A stretch of 64,000 bases of DNA, from contig NW_025408679.1 in NCBI RefSeq assembly GCF_020360975.1, forward strand, positions 1,674,001 to 1,738,000, in the 5' to 3' direction. This DNA is from Hirsutella rhossiliensis (lineage: Eukaryota; Ascomycota; Sordariomycetes; Hypocreales; Ophiocordycipitaceae). Positions 1 through 9,330 of this stretch are shown in pieces. The notes below the pieces were generated by a model. The model ran no database searches. It saw only the letters and a program-made list of their open reading frames with translations, and had not been told where the DNA came from. The position numbers were made by a program, and so were the translations under genes. Each line of letters starts with the position of its first letter. Within the stretch, counting starts at the first letter, position 1.

Positions 1-3
1 AGA

Positions 4-350
4 ATGGCAATGCCAAGGCAGCCGCCTCCACCACGATCGGACTCCTCCGAAACATGGCATCTTCGAGCCTGCCACGCAGGGCCAGATTTTCTAGAACGAC
101 TCGTTCTAAAGACCAAGGGGGTCCGAATCAAGGGTCCGATGACCATTGAGTGCAAGGGTTGCGGCCAAGGCAAGGCTCATGAGATTATCTCCCGCAGGGA
201 ATCCGCAAACAGGTCAAGACAACCGTTTTATCGCGTCTTCATCGACCTATTCGAGTTCCCTGCGGCATACAACGGACACCGCTACGTCTTGCTCATCACA
301 GACGAGTTTAGCGGTATGATGTTTTCCTGGTCCTTGTCTTCAAAGACGGA
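4..350 (+). pseudogene. Copia retrotransposon fragment: pre-integrase zinc region and start of integrase core
   Basis: Reading from the window edge, the frame shows a WHLRACHAGP stretch followed by a C-x2-C pair (CKGCGQGK). That is the HHCC zinc region ahead of a Ty1/Copia integrase. Next come the first integrase motifs, with an aspartate in FIDLFEF and a second region reading YVLLITDEFSG. The similarity stops near position 350; the rest of the open frame is antisense to the cyclin gene. The DDE core and reverse transcriptase are missing, so this is a relic. The element probably continued left of the window. The family is clear from the order zinc region then integrase, but the individual element cannot be named. 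Confidence 0.75.
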
Positions 351-361
351 AACCAGAAGGA

Positions 362-1252
362 TTACCATGGCGAAGTCGTCTTCGATTCGAACCTTCCGCT
401 TCGATCGCCCGTCCTGTGAGATTTCTCGGCTTCCCAGGCCGTGCCATGGTCAGTCGAAACCGTCTGGTCAATCATGGCATGCAGGGCATATTGATATCCT
501 CGAACACATTGGTCAAGTTGCCTTGGAGCAGTTCGGCTGCGGAGCATACTGGGCAACGGCAGCGTAGGAACACCGCCACGGTCAACCTGGTTTACCACCC
601 GTTTTCTATGCCTTCTGTTTCTCTTTGCGATTTGCCTTTGGGCGATCTGAACTAGGATGGGTTGGAGAAACGGCTCCAGTTGCGCATACAATTCCTGCTC
701 GCTGATCGTCAGGTCCCAGCCCAGGATGTCTATGAGCTGCTTCTCCATCACATTCACATCCTTGAGAGTGAAATGTGTCATCGTACTTTCCGTGTCGACG
801 CGAGAGTATCTCACCCAGCGCTTGTTCTTAGGTGGGCAGTCTTCGAGATACTTGGTGGATAGTATGAGCGAAGCCAGGAATATGCGGTGAGGAGCAGATG
901 GAAGACCGCGGACCGTTTGCTTCAGTTTCGACTTGGCCCGCGCAAGGTAGACGAGGGTCGCTAACAGGGGCAACGTTGTGACTCTGGATGCAGTGGCCAG
1001 ACACCCAATGAATGTCTCAAGGCTAGGAAGTGCTGCCTCTGTGGCGACGAGAGGTGCGTGCTGTTGCTGTCGCTGCTCCGTAGCCGTCAGTAGGACTGGG
1101 ATGGTCTGGTTGATGACTCTGCTCGTGACACGCGCCAGGTGAGCGACCATGCTGCGGCTAACCGGCTCATACGCGAGCCGTCTGAGCGCCTCCACATGGT
1201 CATTGTCTAGCTCGACAGCCGAAATCATGATTGAGGCAGATATGGACGACAC
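362..1252 (-). CDS. PCL/Pho80-like cyclin (G1/S-type cyclin, fungal Pcl1 family)
   Basis: A single-exon frame of 296 codons. Residues about 78-198 form a cyclin box. Recognisable blocks are TLVYLARAKSKL, PHRIFLASLILSTKYLED, and FTLKDVNVMEKQLIDILGWDL with the conserved asparagine and leucines of Pcl-type cyclins. In yeast these bind Pho85-like kinases and act in G1/S entry or phosphate control; here that role is inferred from family. The N-terminus (1-75) and the basic C-terminus are low-complexity, as is usual for fungal Pcl1/Clg1-like proteins. The first ATG at 1252 is used because it is the longest choice and a TATA-like box lies about 65 bp upstream; Met9 is an alternative. It is the only apparently intact host gene in the window. 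Its 3' end abuts a Copia scrap. Confidence 0.8.
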   Translation of the reverse strand: MSSISASIMISAVELDNDHVEALRRLAYEPVSRSMVAHLARVTSRVINQTIPVLLTATEQRQQQHAPLVATEAALPSLETFIGCLATASRVTTLPLLATLVYLARAKSKLKQTVRGLPSAPHRIFLASLILSTKYLEDCPPKNKRWVRYSRVDTESTMTHFTLKDVNVMEKQLIDILGWDLTISEQELYAQLEPFLQPILVQIAQRQIAKRNRRHRKRVVNQVDRGGVPTLPLPSMLRSRTAPRQLDQCVRGYQYALHAMIDQTVSTDHGTAWEAEKSHRTGDRSGRFESKTTSPW

Positions 1253-1313
1253 AAGTTAGGCAAGAAGTTACCACGAAGCAGACCACCACCGCTGGTTATA
1301 GGTGAGACTCGAA

Positions 1314-1321
1314 CTATATAA
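1314..1321 (-). promoter_or_regulatory. TATA-like box upstream of the cyclin gene
   Basis: The motif TATATAG (minus strand) lies about 65 bp before the cyclin ATG, a plausible TATA position. The motif is nearly palindromic and could also serve a plus-strand transcript, for which no gene is seen. Confidence 0.35.
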
Positions 1322-1741
1322 ACCAGAGAGAAAGTGGGTCTCTACTTCCTTGTGTCCTACTCGCTCGTACTGTTGTTGCGCGCAGCGTCCAACGCATTAC
1401 AGGCGGATCCTGGAAGTTGGCACACGGCCGTGACCTCCATGCGCGGAGACGAATTTGGCCGAGGCCGACCTTCTAGAGCAAGCTCGCGCTGTGCAGGACA
1501 ATTGTACCAAATTTCTAGGCGACACGAAGAGACGTTTCGGGCCCGCCGAGCCAGTATTTGCCGCAAGACTTAAATGTCCAAACCTGGGCAAATGGACTTG
1601 CAGCCCAACCATGACAATGTCCCCGCTTTGCATCGTACTAGCCACGACACCTCAGCCTCACGGCAATGGTCACGACTCTAGACCCGCCTCTCCTTCGAAG
1701 AAACGGCGCAGCAGTCGCATCAGCCCCATTGCACAATCTCC
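1322..1741. other. No supported gene
   Basis: Short open frames on both strands show no recognisable domain. Position argues that part of this stretch may be degenerate sequence upstream of the LINE fragment that starts at 1742, but the sequence does not prove it. Confidence 0.4.
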
Positions 1742-2094
1742 ATGACGAAGCATCCCTGCAGAAACCAAAACGAAGCAAGGACTATACGTGTCTTTCAGGC
1801 CAATGTTGGCAAGATCCCGCCGGCACACGAGTGTGACCTCGCCGCCGCCGACTCCGAACAATACGACGTCGTTCTATTACAGGAGCCGTGGACAGAAGCC
1901 AAGGACGGCCGATGCCTCACCAAAACCCACACCGCCTACGACACCTTTCTCCCGTCGATAGCTGGACCAACAACAGCACCCGACCGAGAGTCATGACCTA
2001 CGTCCGGCGTTGTCCCGGTCTGATGGCTGATCGAGGGAGGCCTGCGGCAACCCGCGACATTCTCTGGCTCACCATCGTGTCTCGCTTCTAACTG
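1742..2094 (+). pseudogene. Tad-like LINE fragment: N-terminal endonuclease (EEP) domain of ORF2
   Basis: The frame contains IRVFQANVGK, then YDVVLLQEPW. These are the asparagine and glutamate blocks at the start of the exonuclease-endonuclease-phosphatase domain of fungal Tad-type non-LTR retrotransposons. After about 84 codons the frame stops, and the domain continues in another frame as RVMTYVRRCPG to RDILWLTI. That indicates a one-base shift near 1990. The match ends near 2094, where an unrelated relic begins on the other strand. No reverse transcriptase remains. A 5' piece with no 3' end is unusual for LINEs, which are normally 5'-truncated, so a later deletion or recombination is likely. 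Confidence 0.7.
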
Positions 2095-2560
2095 TCGACC
2101 CTGACAGATGTACCCCATTGGAGTGTGCATAATGTCCTGTCCTTTACGGCGAACGCTCAACTACTCCGGCAGAAAGGCGTAGATGTCTCCAGCTGAGAAG
2201 CCTGTGGAATGTTTACTAGATGCAGCTTCGGCAGATGCCGTGCCGCCAAATTTGACCACTGAGCGCAGGTGTTTCAGGGCCATCAAATACTCCTCAAAGT
2301 CAAAGTACGGTCCAGCACCGAGCAGCCCCGGCTTAATCGAAATCCACGAAGGCAGAGGGGAGAGAGTAAGACGCAGCGCCAACTTGCTGAAATGGACCAT
2401 ATTCTTTGTCGTCGATGCAGCGTAGGGAATTAAGTGTACCGGTGCGCTCTCCATGGCCCTGATGACCGGTATCAAGAGCTCTGCCTCCTCCGGGATGATC
2501 ACCAAAGCTATTCCATGAACGGTCCCCCACAGAATCCAATCAATATGTCTCTGTCGGCGA
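2095..2560 (-). pseudogene. C-terminal fragment of a large fungus-specific protein (DUF3638-type, tentative)
   Basis: The minus strand reads DWILWGTVHGIALVIIPEEAELLIPVIRAM, a stretch I associate with the C-terminal part of very large fungal proteins annotated with DUF3638/DUF3645. The same frame runs to FLPE, meets TAG, and continues without a shift into SVRRKGQDIMHTPMGYICQG, the expected next block. The TAG stands where tryptophan (TGG) would fit, so a single G-to-A change explains the stop. Only about 150 of some 3000 residues remain. The fragment is cut off by the LINE scrap on its 3' side and has no upstream continuation beyond about 2560. The family name is from memory; the pseudogene state is seen directly. 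Confidence 0.55.
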
Positions 2561-3908
2561 GGGGGCGTCTCGAGGCAGCAGCTCGGTTGGAGTATTGCGA
2601 AGATAGATAATGTAGAAATACTTCAAAGTATAGCTGGAGACAAGGATGGCCACGTTTCCCCCTCCCCCGCTAGGGCAAGGACAGCAGGTACCTGGTAAGG
2701 GAAGGATCCCACGCAGTGATAAAAGTTCATCGCAAATGGGAGGTAGGTAGGTACCAAGTTCTCGTACTCCCGTCCCCTACGTCAATCCATCCGACTTCTA
2801 TACTAAATTGGCATTCCCGGCATCGAAGTTCAGGGATGTAAGTTACAATCCTCCTCTGCCTCGGCTCGTGGATTTAACCGTGACAATCGAACAAGCAATG
2901 CATGCCCGATGCCACCTTCGCCTTCCATGGTCTACCCCAACCCTAACCCCTTACTCTAGGGGCAGATGAGGCTTGGACCGGTTGGGGTGACGGGGAGGAG
3001 GAACCCACCGCAGCCGTGAGCAGGAACAACACGGACGTGAAGAGCTAGAGTACTGGCAATGCGGCGAGGGCGGCACTATGGGGTTACAGCCAACTGACCG
3101 TCGCGGCGGCGGCGGGCATGGAGGAAACTGGTCGTCGAGAGGCGATGGTGTGCGCGATCGGACAAGATGCTCTTCCGGTAGAAGCGCGAATTCGGGCGGC
3201 ATGGGCGTGGGTTGAGAGCGCCGTCGCGGCTCCTGCTTTTTGCGACGGGCGATGAGGAGCCAAAGCTTCTTTCCCCCTACCGTCCGTTAGCCCAGCCGGT
3301 GCGGCAGGAGTGGGCAGTTTCGACTTGCATTTCGTCAATGAAGGCATCGCGCTACCGTCGTCGAGATAGACTGTTGCGCTCTTGGCGGTTTAATAACGTG
3401 AGGTGCGAATATTGAGGCGTGCAACGAGAACGGTGGCCGGGGTTTTTCATTTCCTCCATGTCCTACCAACAGGCCAGGATCTGGTGTAGGCGCGAAGTGG
3501 ACACTGGCGGGACTGAAGGCCATGATCTCGCGTCTCGGCCGAAACGTAGATTTCATCCATATCCCGCTTTATTGTGCTTTTCGTTACGTGCCGCCTCCCC
3601 AAATTGCTAAGGGGCATCATCCGCAAATGGCTGAATACTATCCGGCACACCTTAGTCAGTCGTGGCCTCGTCAAGATACTTGCAAAGTGTAGAAGGCATA
3701 ACCTCATGTAGGTATTGGCTTACATCACCTGGGCTTTAGCAGTCACCTACGCATGTAGGCTCAAGCAGGAAAGTCCGGGATATAAATCATCACACTCGTC
3801 CTAGTCACGTTTACATGTTGTGTCCCGATAACTCGAACTATATCCACTACGCAACATTGAAACAAGCAGTCCCACCACCTCCATCATCTAGAGACGTCAC
3901 AGTCATTA
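2561..3908. other. No supported gene
   Basis: Open frames here are short and overlap on opposite strands without domain motifs. I see no terminal repeats, target-site duplications or tRNA. It looks like intergenic sequence. Confidence 0.45.
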
Positions 3909-5022
3909 TGACTGGTAAGCAAGTCCTCTTTTGCACATGTGGTCGGCCGTGACTCGGGCTTGATCTAACGCTTGTTCCCCAGCTCACTACGACAACCGAC
4001 GCCCCATCCTCGGAGAACCGCCCTTCCACTTTTGTCCAATCGCCCGGTATAATCGGTTTGTCCCAATGCCGTCTGACACGGCCGAACTCGAGCGATGGCT
4101 CTTAGATCCTAGTTCAACGCATCGGCCTTTTGTCCTGCATGGGCTCGCGGGCATAGGCAAGACCCAGCTGGGAGCCGATTTCACCCGGCGATATCAGGCT
4201 TCCTTCAGCTCCATTCTGTGGATCGACGCCGCATCCGAGCTGAGTTTCGTAACATGTCTCGATGGACGGGCCCGCCAGCTCTTGCCACCATGGCCCTCCA
4301 CCAGGGCTGGGGATTGCCCTGCAGCGGAGGGTGCGCCTTATCTCTAGGTTTTTCGGCCGACCCGACCAGAGCAGGTGGCTACTGGTCCTGGATAATCTCG
4401 GTCAGGTCTGGGAGGGACAGGTCAGTGCCATGATTCCAAAACTTTGCACGAACCTGCCTCACAGCCGAGACTCGATGCTCATCACTACCCAGCTGTCAAG
4501 CCTGGTGCAGCTGGGCAACGTGCCGCGAGTGCAGCGGGTTGACGGGTCCCTGAGTAAAGCTATGTTGGATAAGTGGCACGGACAACGACGCCCCGGCAGA
4601 GAATCAGTGGCCTTAGCCAAGCTCCTTGACCTCGTGGATGGGCTAACCGTGGTTCTTGCGCAAGCGGCCACTTCCTCCAAGTGACTGGGTGCGATGCAGC
4701 CGTCTTTGTACGCTGCTACCAACAGCGGGGTTGCTTCTTCATGGCCGAGGGCGGCTTGCTCGACGGCTGGCTGCCTCTTTAGTATCCTCAAGACCCCCGA
4801 TACCCTCAAGAGTCGGGGGCTACTCCCTGGACCATCTCGATGCGAGCAACCTTTCGCTCCATCGAAAAGCGAGACGGCGTCGCGGCAAAGCTATTGTTTC
4901 TCTGGTCCTGCCGCGACAACAGACATATGTTCTATGACCTGCTTAAGGCCACCGGGGATTTAACGGAATACTGGCCGTGGACACAAATACCTATAAATGC
5001 AGCATGGATATCCTATAGCTAG
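3909..5022 (+). pseudogene. NB-ARC (NLR-like, STAND) NTPase pseudogene
   Basis: A short first exon (ATG at 3909) is followed by a likely 67-bp intron, GTAAGC at 3916 to CAG ending 3982. The joined frame leads to PFHFCPIARYNRFVP and then a Walker A loop, GLAGIGKT, typical of fungal NB-ARC proteins. The frame is lost near 4250. A second frame carries the Walker B block RWLLVLDNL and the sensor-like MLITTQLSSLVQLG. A third, from 4840, shows RSIEKRDGVAAKLLFLWSC, the winged-helix part. At least two frameshifts are needed. Fungal NLR-like proteins act in non-self recognition and cell death; this copy should be inactive. No C-terminal repeat domain is seen. Confidence 0.75.
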
Positions 5023-5215
5023 ATAGATGTATGGATCAACGTTTTATCCGATTGTGAAGCCCCTTTGACCTTCCTATACGCTGCCAATGTCACTATATAA
5101 CGTCACTTTGACAGTGCAAGGTTTGGTAATGTTATAGCTGCAACGCCATAATTACAGTGCAAAGTCAACCCCGATATTCTTCATCGGTGATCAGACAGTT
5201 CTTACCCACGAAACG
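5023..5215. other. Gap with no supported gene
   Basis: AT-rich stretch between the NB-ARC pseudogene and a small hydrophobic frame. No motif was recognised. Confidence 0.4.
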
Positions 5216-5401
5216 ATGGTCCTCATTGTTGCAGGAGCCTCTTCTCTTGGCCTAATCGGTATGGCCGTGGTCACTCCGCATGCCCTTCAACTCATGGGTA
5301 CTGCAGCAGGAACAGATGGTACCCTCGGAGCCGTTGCCGAAGGCACCATAGTGGGAGCTGGGGTTGTTGTTGGAGGCACAGCAGCTCAGACTTGCAAATA
5401 G
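5216..5401 (+). pseudogene. Small glycine/alanine-rich hydrophobic protein, 3' end cut by a hAT-like element
   Basis: A 61-codon frame starts at ATG 5216. Its composition is rich in Gly, Ala, Val and Thr (for example EGTIVGAGVVVGGTAA), suggesting membrane-inserting helices. The pattern faintly recalls the small interferon-induced-6/27-like proteins found in some fungi, but I cannot confirm this. The last few codons fall inside the 23-bp inverted repeat that begins at 5387, so the true C-terminus is missing. It follows an NB-ARC pseudogene on the same strand, so it could be a neighbour or a distant piece of that gene. Function is unknown. Confidence 0.3.
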
Positions 5402-5409
5402 ATAAATCA
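5387..5409 (+). repeat. Left terminal inverted repeat of the hAT-like element
   Basis: Perfect reverse complement of 6313-6335. Confidence 0.8.
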
Positions 5410-5510
5410 AATCAAATCCGGGGTCCAATTTGATTTGATTTGGATAGCAAAATCATGGATCTGATTTGATTTGATTTGATTTGAATCGATTTGGATCTCA
5501 TTTGGATATC
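5404..5510. repeat. Subterminal TTTGATT-type repeat cluster, left end
   Basis: Many copies of AAATC / GATTT in both orientations lie next to the inverted repeat. A matching cluster is at 6225-6312. Confidence 0.7.
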
Positions 5511-5553
5511 TGGATAGCCCACTTTTTCCACGACAAAATACATTGAGCCGCTC

Positions 5554-5990
5554 CTATACCTTAAGGTCCGCTTTGATAAGGTCCGCTTTGAGGCGGCCTC
5601 TCTGAGCTGCGGCCATCTGTCCGGCAAGGCTAAATATTCTCTCCGGCTCTGAAGACATCGCCGGAATGGAAAAGAGGTCGATTGCCATTCGCGACAGGCG
5701 TGGATATTGGCGTCTGCGGAGAAGCCAGTACTGGATGGGATTGTCCACAAGACAATCGCCCGGATCGGTACTGCCCACCCATTCTGCGTACTCGTCACGC
5801 ATGGAGGACGGTGAGGGCGCAGGTTGGGCGCCAAGTTTCTAATTGAGGTCATGAAGTCATCTAGGTCCGTTGTCTTCCTTGCAGCTGTGGGCTCCTCGGG
5901 TATCGTATCTTGCTCGACCGCGAGGGTTCGGTACTCCTCCCATATGCGCCATTGCAGCAGTCAAGTGCAGAGCTGTCCCATTTTGGCCAT
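5554..5990 (-). pseudogene. hAT transposase C-terminus (dimerisation domain) inside the 5.4-6.3 kb element
   Basis: From about 5990 down, the minus strand reads WEEYRTLAVEQD and then DLDDFMTSI. A one-base frame change near 5800 leads to NPIQYWLLRRRQYPRLSRMAIDLFSIPAMSSEPERIFSLAG, cited here in pieces: the W-x6-YP block and the PAMSSEPERIFS block are the signature of the hAT C-terminal dimerisation region. The frame stops at 5554. The DDE/RNase H-like core and the BED zinc finger are missing, so the element cannot move by itself. Confidence 0.75.
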
Positions 5991-6224
5991 CGGCTACAAA
6001 TATCTCCCCCCGTAATATGGCAGATGCACCCAAAGATATATTTCACGATCAAACGTGTCAGGTAAAACACAAAAAGAAAGCTTGGTGACACGGCCTGGAA
6101 AAGCAACTGCCCGTAATTAGCGACCACTCTAGGCCAGGCAGGGCTGGCTCCCCAAAACTATTGGCCCAGGTCGCCATTGTGGGGCGTATCCAAATAATCA
6201 GATATCCAAATAAATTTGGGTGTT

Positions 6225-6312
6225 GCGATTTGATTTGATTTGATTCAGCGCAGGGGCAATTTGATTTGATTTGATTTGGATTAATTTGATTTAATTTGAT
6301 TTGATTTGATTA
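6225..6312. repeat. Subterminal TTTGATT-type repeat cluster, right end
   Basis: Repeated GATTTGATTT units mirror the cluster at the left end. Confidence 0.7.
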
Positions 6313-6335
6313 TGATTTATCTATTTGCAAGTCTG
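6313..6335 (-). repeat. Right terminal inverted repeat of the hAT-like element
   Basis: Perfect reverse complement of 5387-5409. Confidence 0.8.
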
Positions 6336-6772
6336 CATCGACCTTCTCGATCAGTTCCTTGAGACAGATGTTATCCGGCTTGGTGAGGACGAAACCTTTG
6401 ACGTTATCAAGTATTGGAACGATCGCTACCATACGCAGCCCGATCTAGCACGCATGGCACTAGACGTTCTAGCTGTTCCACCAATGTCGGATGAATGTGA
6501 GCGGCTATTCAGCAGCGCCAAGATACTGCTTTCCGAGTTCCGACCGGCGATCGAGACTTAAGATAGACATCATCGAAGCTAGCGAGTGCCTCCGGTCCTG
6601 GTACGGCCCACCTGTGCGGAATACTTTTGAGGATACCAAAATCGGGAAACTAGAAGGGGAGTCTGATTTGCGGGAGACTTACCAAGCTGGGGATGAATCC
6701 GAAACCAAAATGAACGACGAGTTCCTCGATGATAATAAGGCTACTGCACAGCCCCAGGAGGGCGTGTGGTAG
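6336..6772 (+). pseudogene. hAT transposase C-terminal fragment, second relic
   Basis: On the plus strand just right of the previous element, the frame reads YWNDRYHTQPDLARMALDVLAVPPMSDECERLFSSAK (WN..., PPMSDECERLFSSAK are the hAT dimerisation blocks). After a one-base shift near 6560 it continues as IDIIEASECLRSWYG, the normal tail of the domain. The N-terminal side is replaced by the inverted repeat ending at 6335. Its orientation is opposite to the hAT fragment inside 5387-6335 and to the one at 11128-12131, so it belongs to a third copy. Confidence 0.75.
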
Positions 6773-6801
6773 ATAATCCGGGTTATTGGTGCATGGCACT
6801 G

Positions 6802-6953
6802 TGTTGCGATTGAACTTACTTCTATTCAATTCTGTCTGACAGCTCTCAACATACATATATACATAGTGGCACGTCCGTGCCACTATCCAGTGACTCACCA
6901 CTTGTAACTGCTGCCTAAACATGTCTTGGTCCATGTCTCATATCAAGTCAACA
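6802..6953 (-). repeat. Copia-1 3' LTR
   Basis: 152 bp, TG...CA. Nearly identical to 10978-11127 and to 34344-34495. Confidence 0.9.
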
Positions 6954-7043
6954 CTCCCCTAGAGCTGTCAGACTTCAACTGCAACGCTATTCATAGCGTA
7001 TGGGTCCAATTCCAATCCTCCTCCTGTTCCTCTCGAAAGCCTC

Positions 7044-8594
7044 CTAGGCAGAGGCTTGGTCATCCCATCTGCTAGCATATTCTCCCTGGAACCCAGTAGA
7101 CTTGGATTCTCCTTCCTTGACCTCATCAACGACGTGATGAAATGCTATATCAACATGCTTGATTTTCGACGTGTTCGATACTCCTCGGGTCAGCTGTACA
7201 GCTCCCTTATTATCTCCAAGCAGTAGTGGCACTGTTTGCTCCCCCTTTCCTTCCAGTTCTGCAAGTAGTCGACGTCCCCAGAGGGCAGCTTTGTGGCCTC
7301 CCCATCCCAACATACTCTGCTTCTGTCGTAGATCTTGCCACTGATTTCATCTTCTTGCTATACGTCATGACGGCGCCTCCGTAGACCATAAAGACGAACC
7401 CCAGGATACTCTTCCGGTCCCTTGGATCAGTAGCGTAGTCGGTGTCAGAGAACGCTTCCCCATCTTGTAGGCCTGCAGAGCCGACGTGCCCTTCGATGTT
7501 GTGGTCAATGGAATAATAGTCGATATCGCTGCCTTCGACTCCTTGTGCGTGCTCATTATTTCCGCCATATGTGATACCGTGGTGAATAGTCCTGCTGACA
7601 TAACCCAATATTCGTAGCAAAGCCTTCCAGTGGTTCCAGCATGCCTCTACCGTGAAAGATGCCATTCTGTTAACTGCGAATATAATGTCGAACCTCGTAT
7701 TGCATAGCCAAATCAGCTTTCCGAGCAATTCCACGTATTTCAACCATTCGTCATGGTTCAGAGGTCGTCCCGGTTCCTCAACGAGCTTCCGTATAGCTCC
7801 AGGTTCCATGGGGGTTGCGTGCTTCATTGAGTCGTCGTAGAGAAATTCTGCCACGGTTTCCTTCGCAAATTGTGATTGATCAATCATCAGCTTTCCATTG
7901 TGCCTTTGAATCCGAATTCCGAGAATGTTCTCTGCTTCTCCGAGGTCTTTCATCTCAAATCTTCCCTTCAGCTTTTCCTTGACCCGTTCAATGGCAACCT
8001 CGTCCCCTGTAATCATAAAGTCATCCACGTGCACGCCGATGATTACCCCCGACTCTGTATGTCTGAATATTGTCGGATCCACTGTCATCGGTAAGAAACC
8101 AATCTCCTTGAGATATTCTGATATTAGCAAATACCACATCCTTGCTGCTTGCTTCAATCCGTACAAACTCTTCAGGATCTGAACGTATTTCCCGAAATAT
8201 TGCTGGAGCTCAGTTGGCACTTTCATGAAGATCCTTTCCTTTAGGTCTGCTGCAAGGAACGCAGCCACAGCATCCATCTGGTATACCTTCCAGCCTTTCT
8301 TCGCCGCTAAAGCTAGAATGATCCTCATCGCATCGAGCCGGATCGTGGGTGCGAAGGTTTCCTCGTAATTGATCCCGTGTTTCTGTGTGAACCCTCTCGC
8401 GACTAGACGTGCTTTATACCGTAGTATCTTCCTTCTTTGTCTTTCTTGTGATCAAACACAAGCTTGGCATCAACTACTTCTTCTCCGTGCACGTCAACTT
8501 CGTTGATTTCCTCCGAGAATGTCTGTCGTCGAATGAGATTCTGAACTTCCTCATCTATAGCTCCTACCCATTGATCCTTCTCACTGCCTTTCAT
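7044..8594 (-). pseudogene. Copia-1 reverse transcriptase and RNase H, frameshifted
   Basis: The 8403-8594 frame opens the reverse transcriptase (DQWVGAIDEEVQNLI, VDAKLVFDHKKDKEG). Then 7210-8328 gives QMDAVAAFLAADL, LKSLYGLKQAARMW and the catalytic box HVDDFMITG. RNase H follows with STTEAEYVGMG, after which the frame is lost. The RNase H tail continues in the 7044-7313 frame (LLLGDNKGAVQLTRG, HVDIAFHHVVDEVKEG). At the break this copy has shorter runs of T and C than the second copy at 34840-34860, where the frame stays open. Confidence 0.8.
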
Positions 8595-8664
8595 CGCCTG
8601 TCGGAAGGTAAGCTTTTCGGGTCGAAGTCGTACAGGTCTGTATTAGGCTGGAGAAGCGTCCTTG

Positions 8665-9330
8665 CTACCATGGCTCTTTCCTTCCTGCCACTCTCCCTCG
8701 CTTCTTCAGACGTTCTGCCATGCGCTGTTCTTCTCTTTGCCGCCATTCCAGCTCTGCTCGCTGCTTCTCTGCTCTTTTGAGTGCCACGGCCTCTCGTCGA
8801 ATCTGGGATCTTGTTTTCGGCAGACTCCTTTCAGGAGAGGTTATATCCGCCTCCCCTGTATTGACAATGATTGTGTCTCCTTGGAGCTCTTCCTCCGAAT
8901 CTGCAGTGTCTTGGTCGGTCGGGTTCCCATCCGCTGCTTCTCCGGCATCCTCCCCAGATTCTGTAGCTTCCTGGTCCGTAGTCCTATCCCCGACCGAATC
9001 TTCGGCATCAGAGTCATCATCAGTGAGCTCCCCTTGCTCCTTTTTCTCTTCCTTCTCATCGTCATACTGCGATTGTGATTCTTGGCTGATTTCATTGTCC
9101 ATATACTTGCTCTCATCGAATTCCACGAATCGAACCTCGTGGACCTTCTTATCAGCTGGGTTCCAGACTAGATAGATTTTATCTGTCTCCTCTTTGTATC
9201 CAACAAAACTCCTTGCCATGCTCTTTTCAGAAGCTTTGTTCTCTTTTCTTTGGGAATAAATACCCAGGCAGGACATCCGAACACTCTCAAGTGCCCTGAT
9301 CTTGGCTTCTCTCCACGCCATAACTCCCAT
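8665..9330 (-). pseudogene. Copia-1 integrase C-terminus and acidic linker
   Basis: Starting near 9330, the frame includes the block SFVGYKEETDKIYLVWNP, followed by KKVHEVRFVEFDES. This is the usual Copia integrase C-terminal region (GY.....YR.W.P, ..V..SR.V.FDE). A long acidic stretch rich in Asp, Glu and Ser follows, then a basic Arg/Lys coiled segment. Such linkers join integrase and reverse transcriptase in Copia polyproteins. The frame ends at 8665, and the reverse-transcriptase start lies in another frame at 8403-8594. Confidence 0.7.

Larger units (their letters stand above)
5387..6335. mobile_element. hAT-like non-autonomous element with 23-bp terminal inverted repeats
   Basis: Positions 5387-5409 and 6313-6335 are perfect 23-bp inverted repeats beginning CAGACTTGCAAATAG; CAG at the tip fits hAT elements. 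Just inside each end lie runs of TTTGATT-type repeats, which resemble subterminal transposase-binding repeats. The inside carries only the C-terminal part of a hAT transposase on the minus strand. No 8-bp target-site duplication is seen: the flanks read CAGCAGCT and CATCGACC. If the element instead starts at TAGATAAATC, the flanks CTTGCAAA and TTTGCAAG are similar but not equal. The right flank is itself hAT coding sequence. Confidence 0.65.

Noticed and set aside
7159..7344. Duplicate small plus-strand frames shared by 7159-7344 and 34676-34927
   Set aside because: Their conservation comes from the shared Copia-1 RNase H on the other strand.
8409..9175. Hydrophobic and Ser-rich plus-strand frames over Copia-1
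   Set aside because: They are antisense to the acidic linker and reverse transcriptase of Copia-1.
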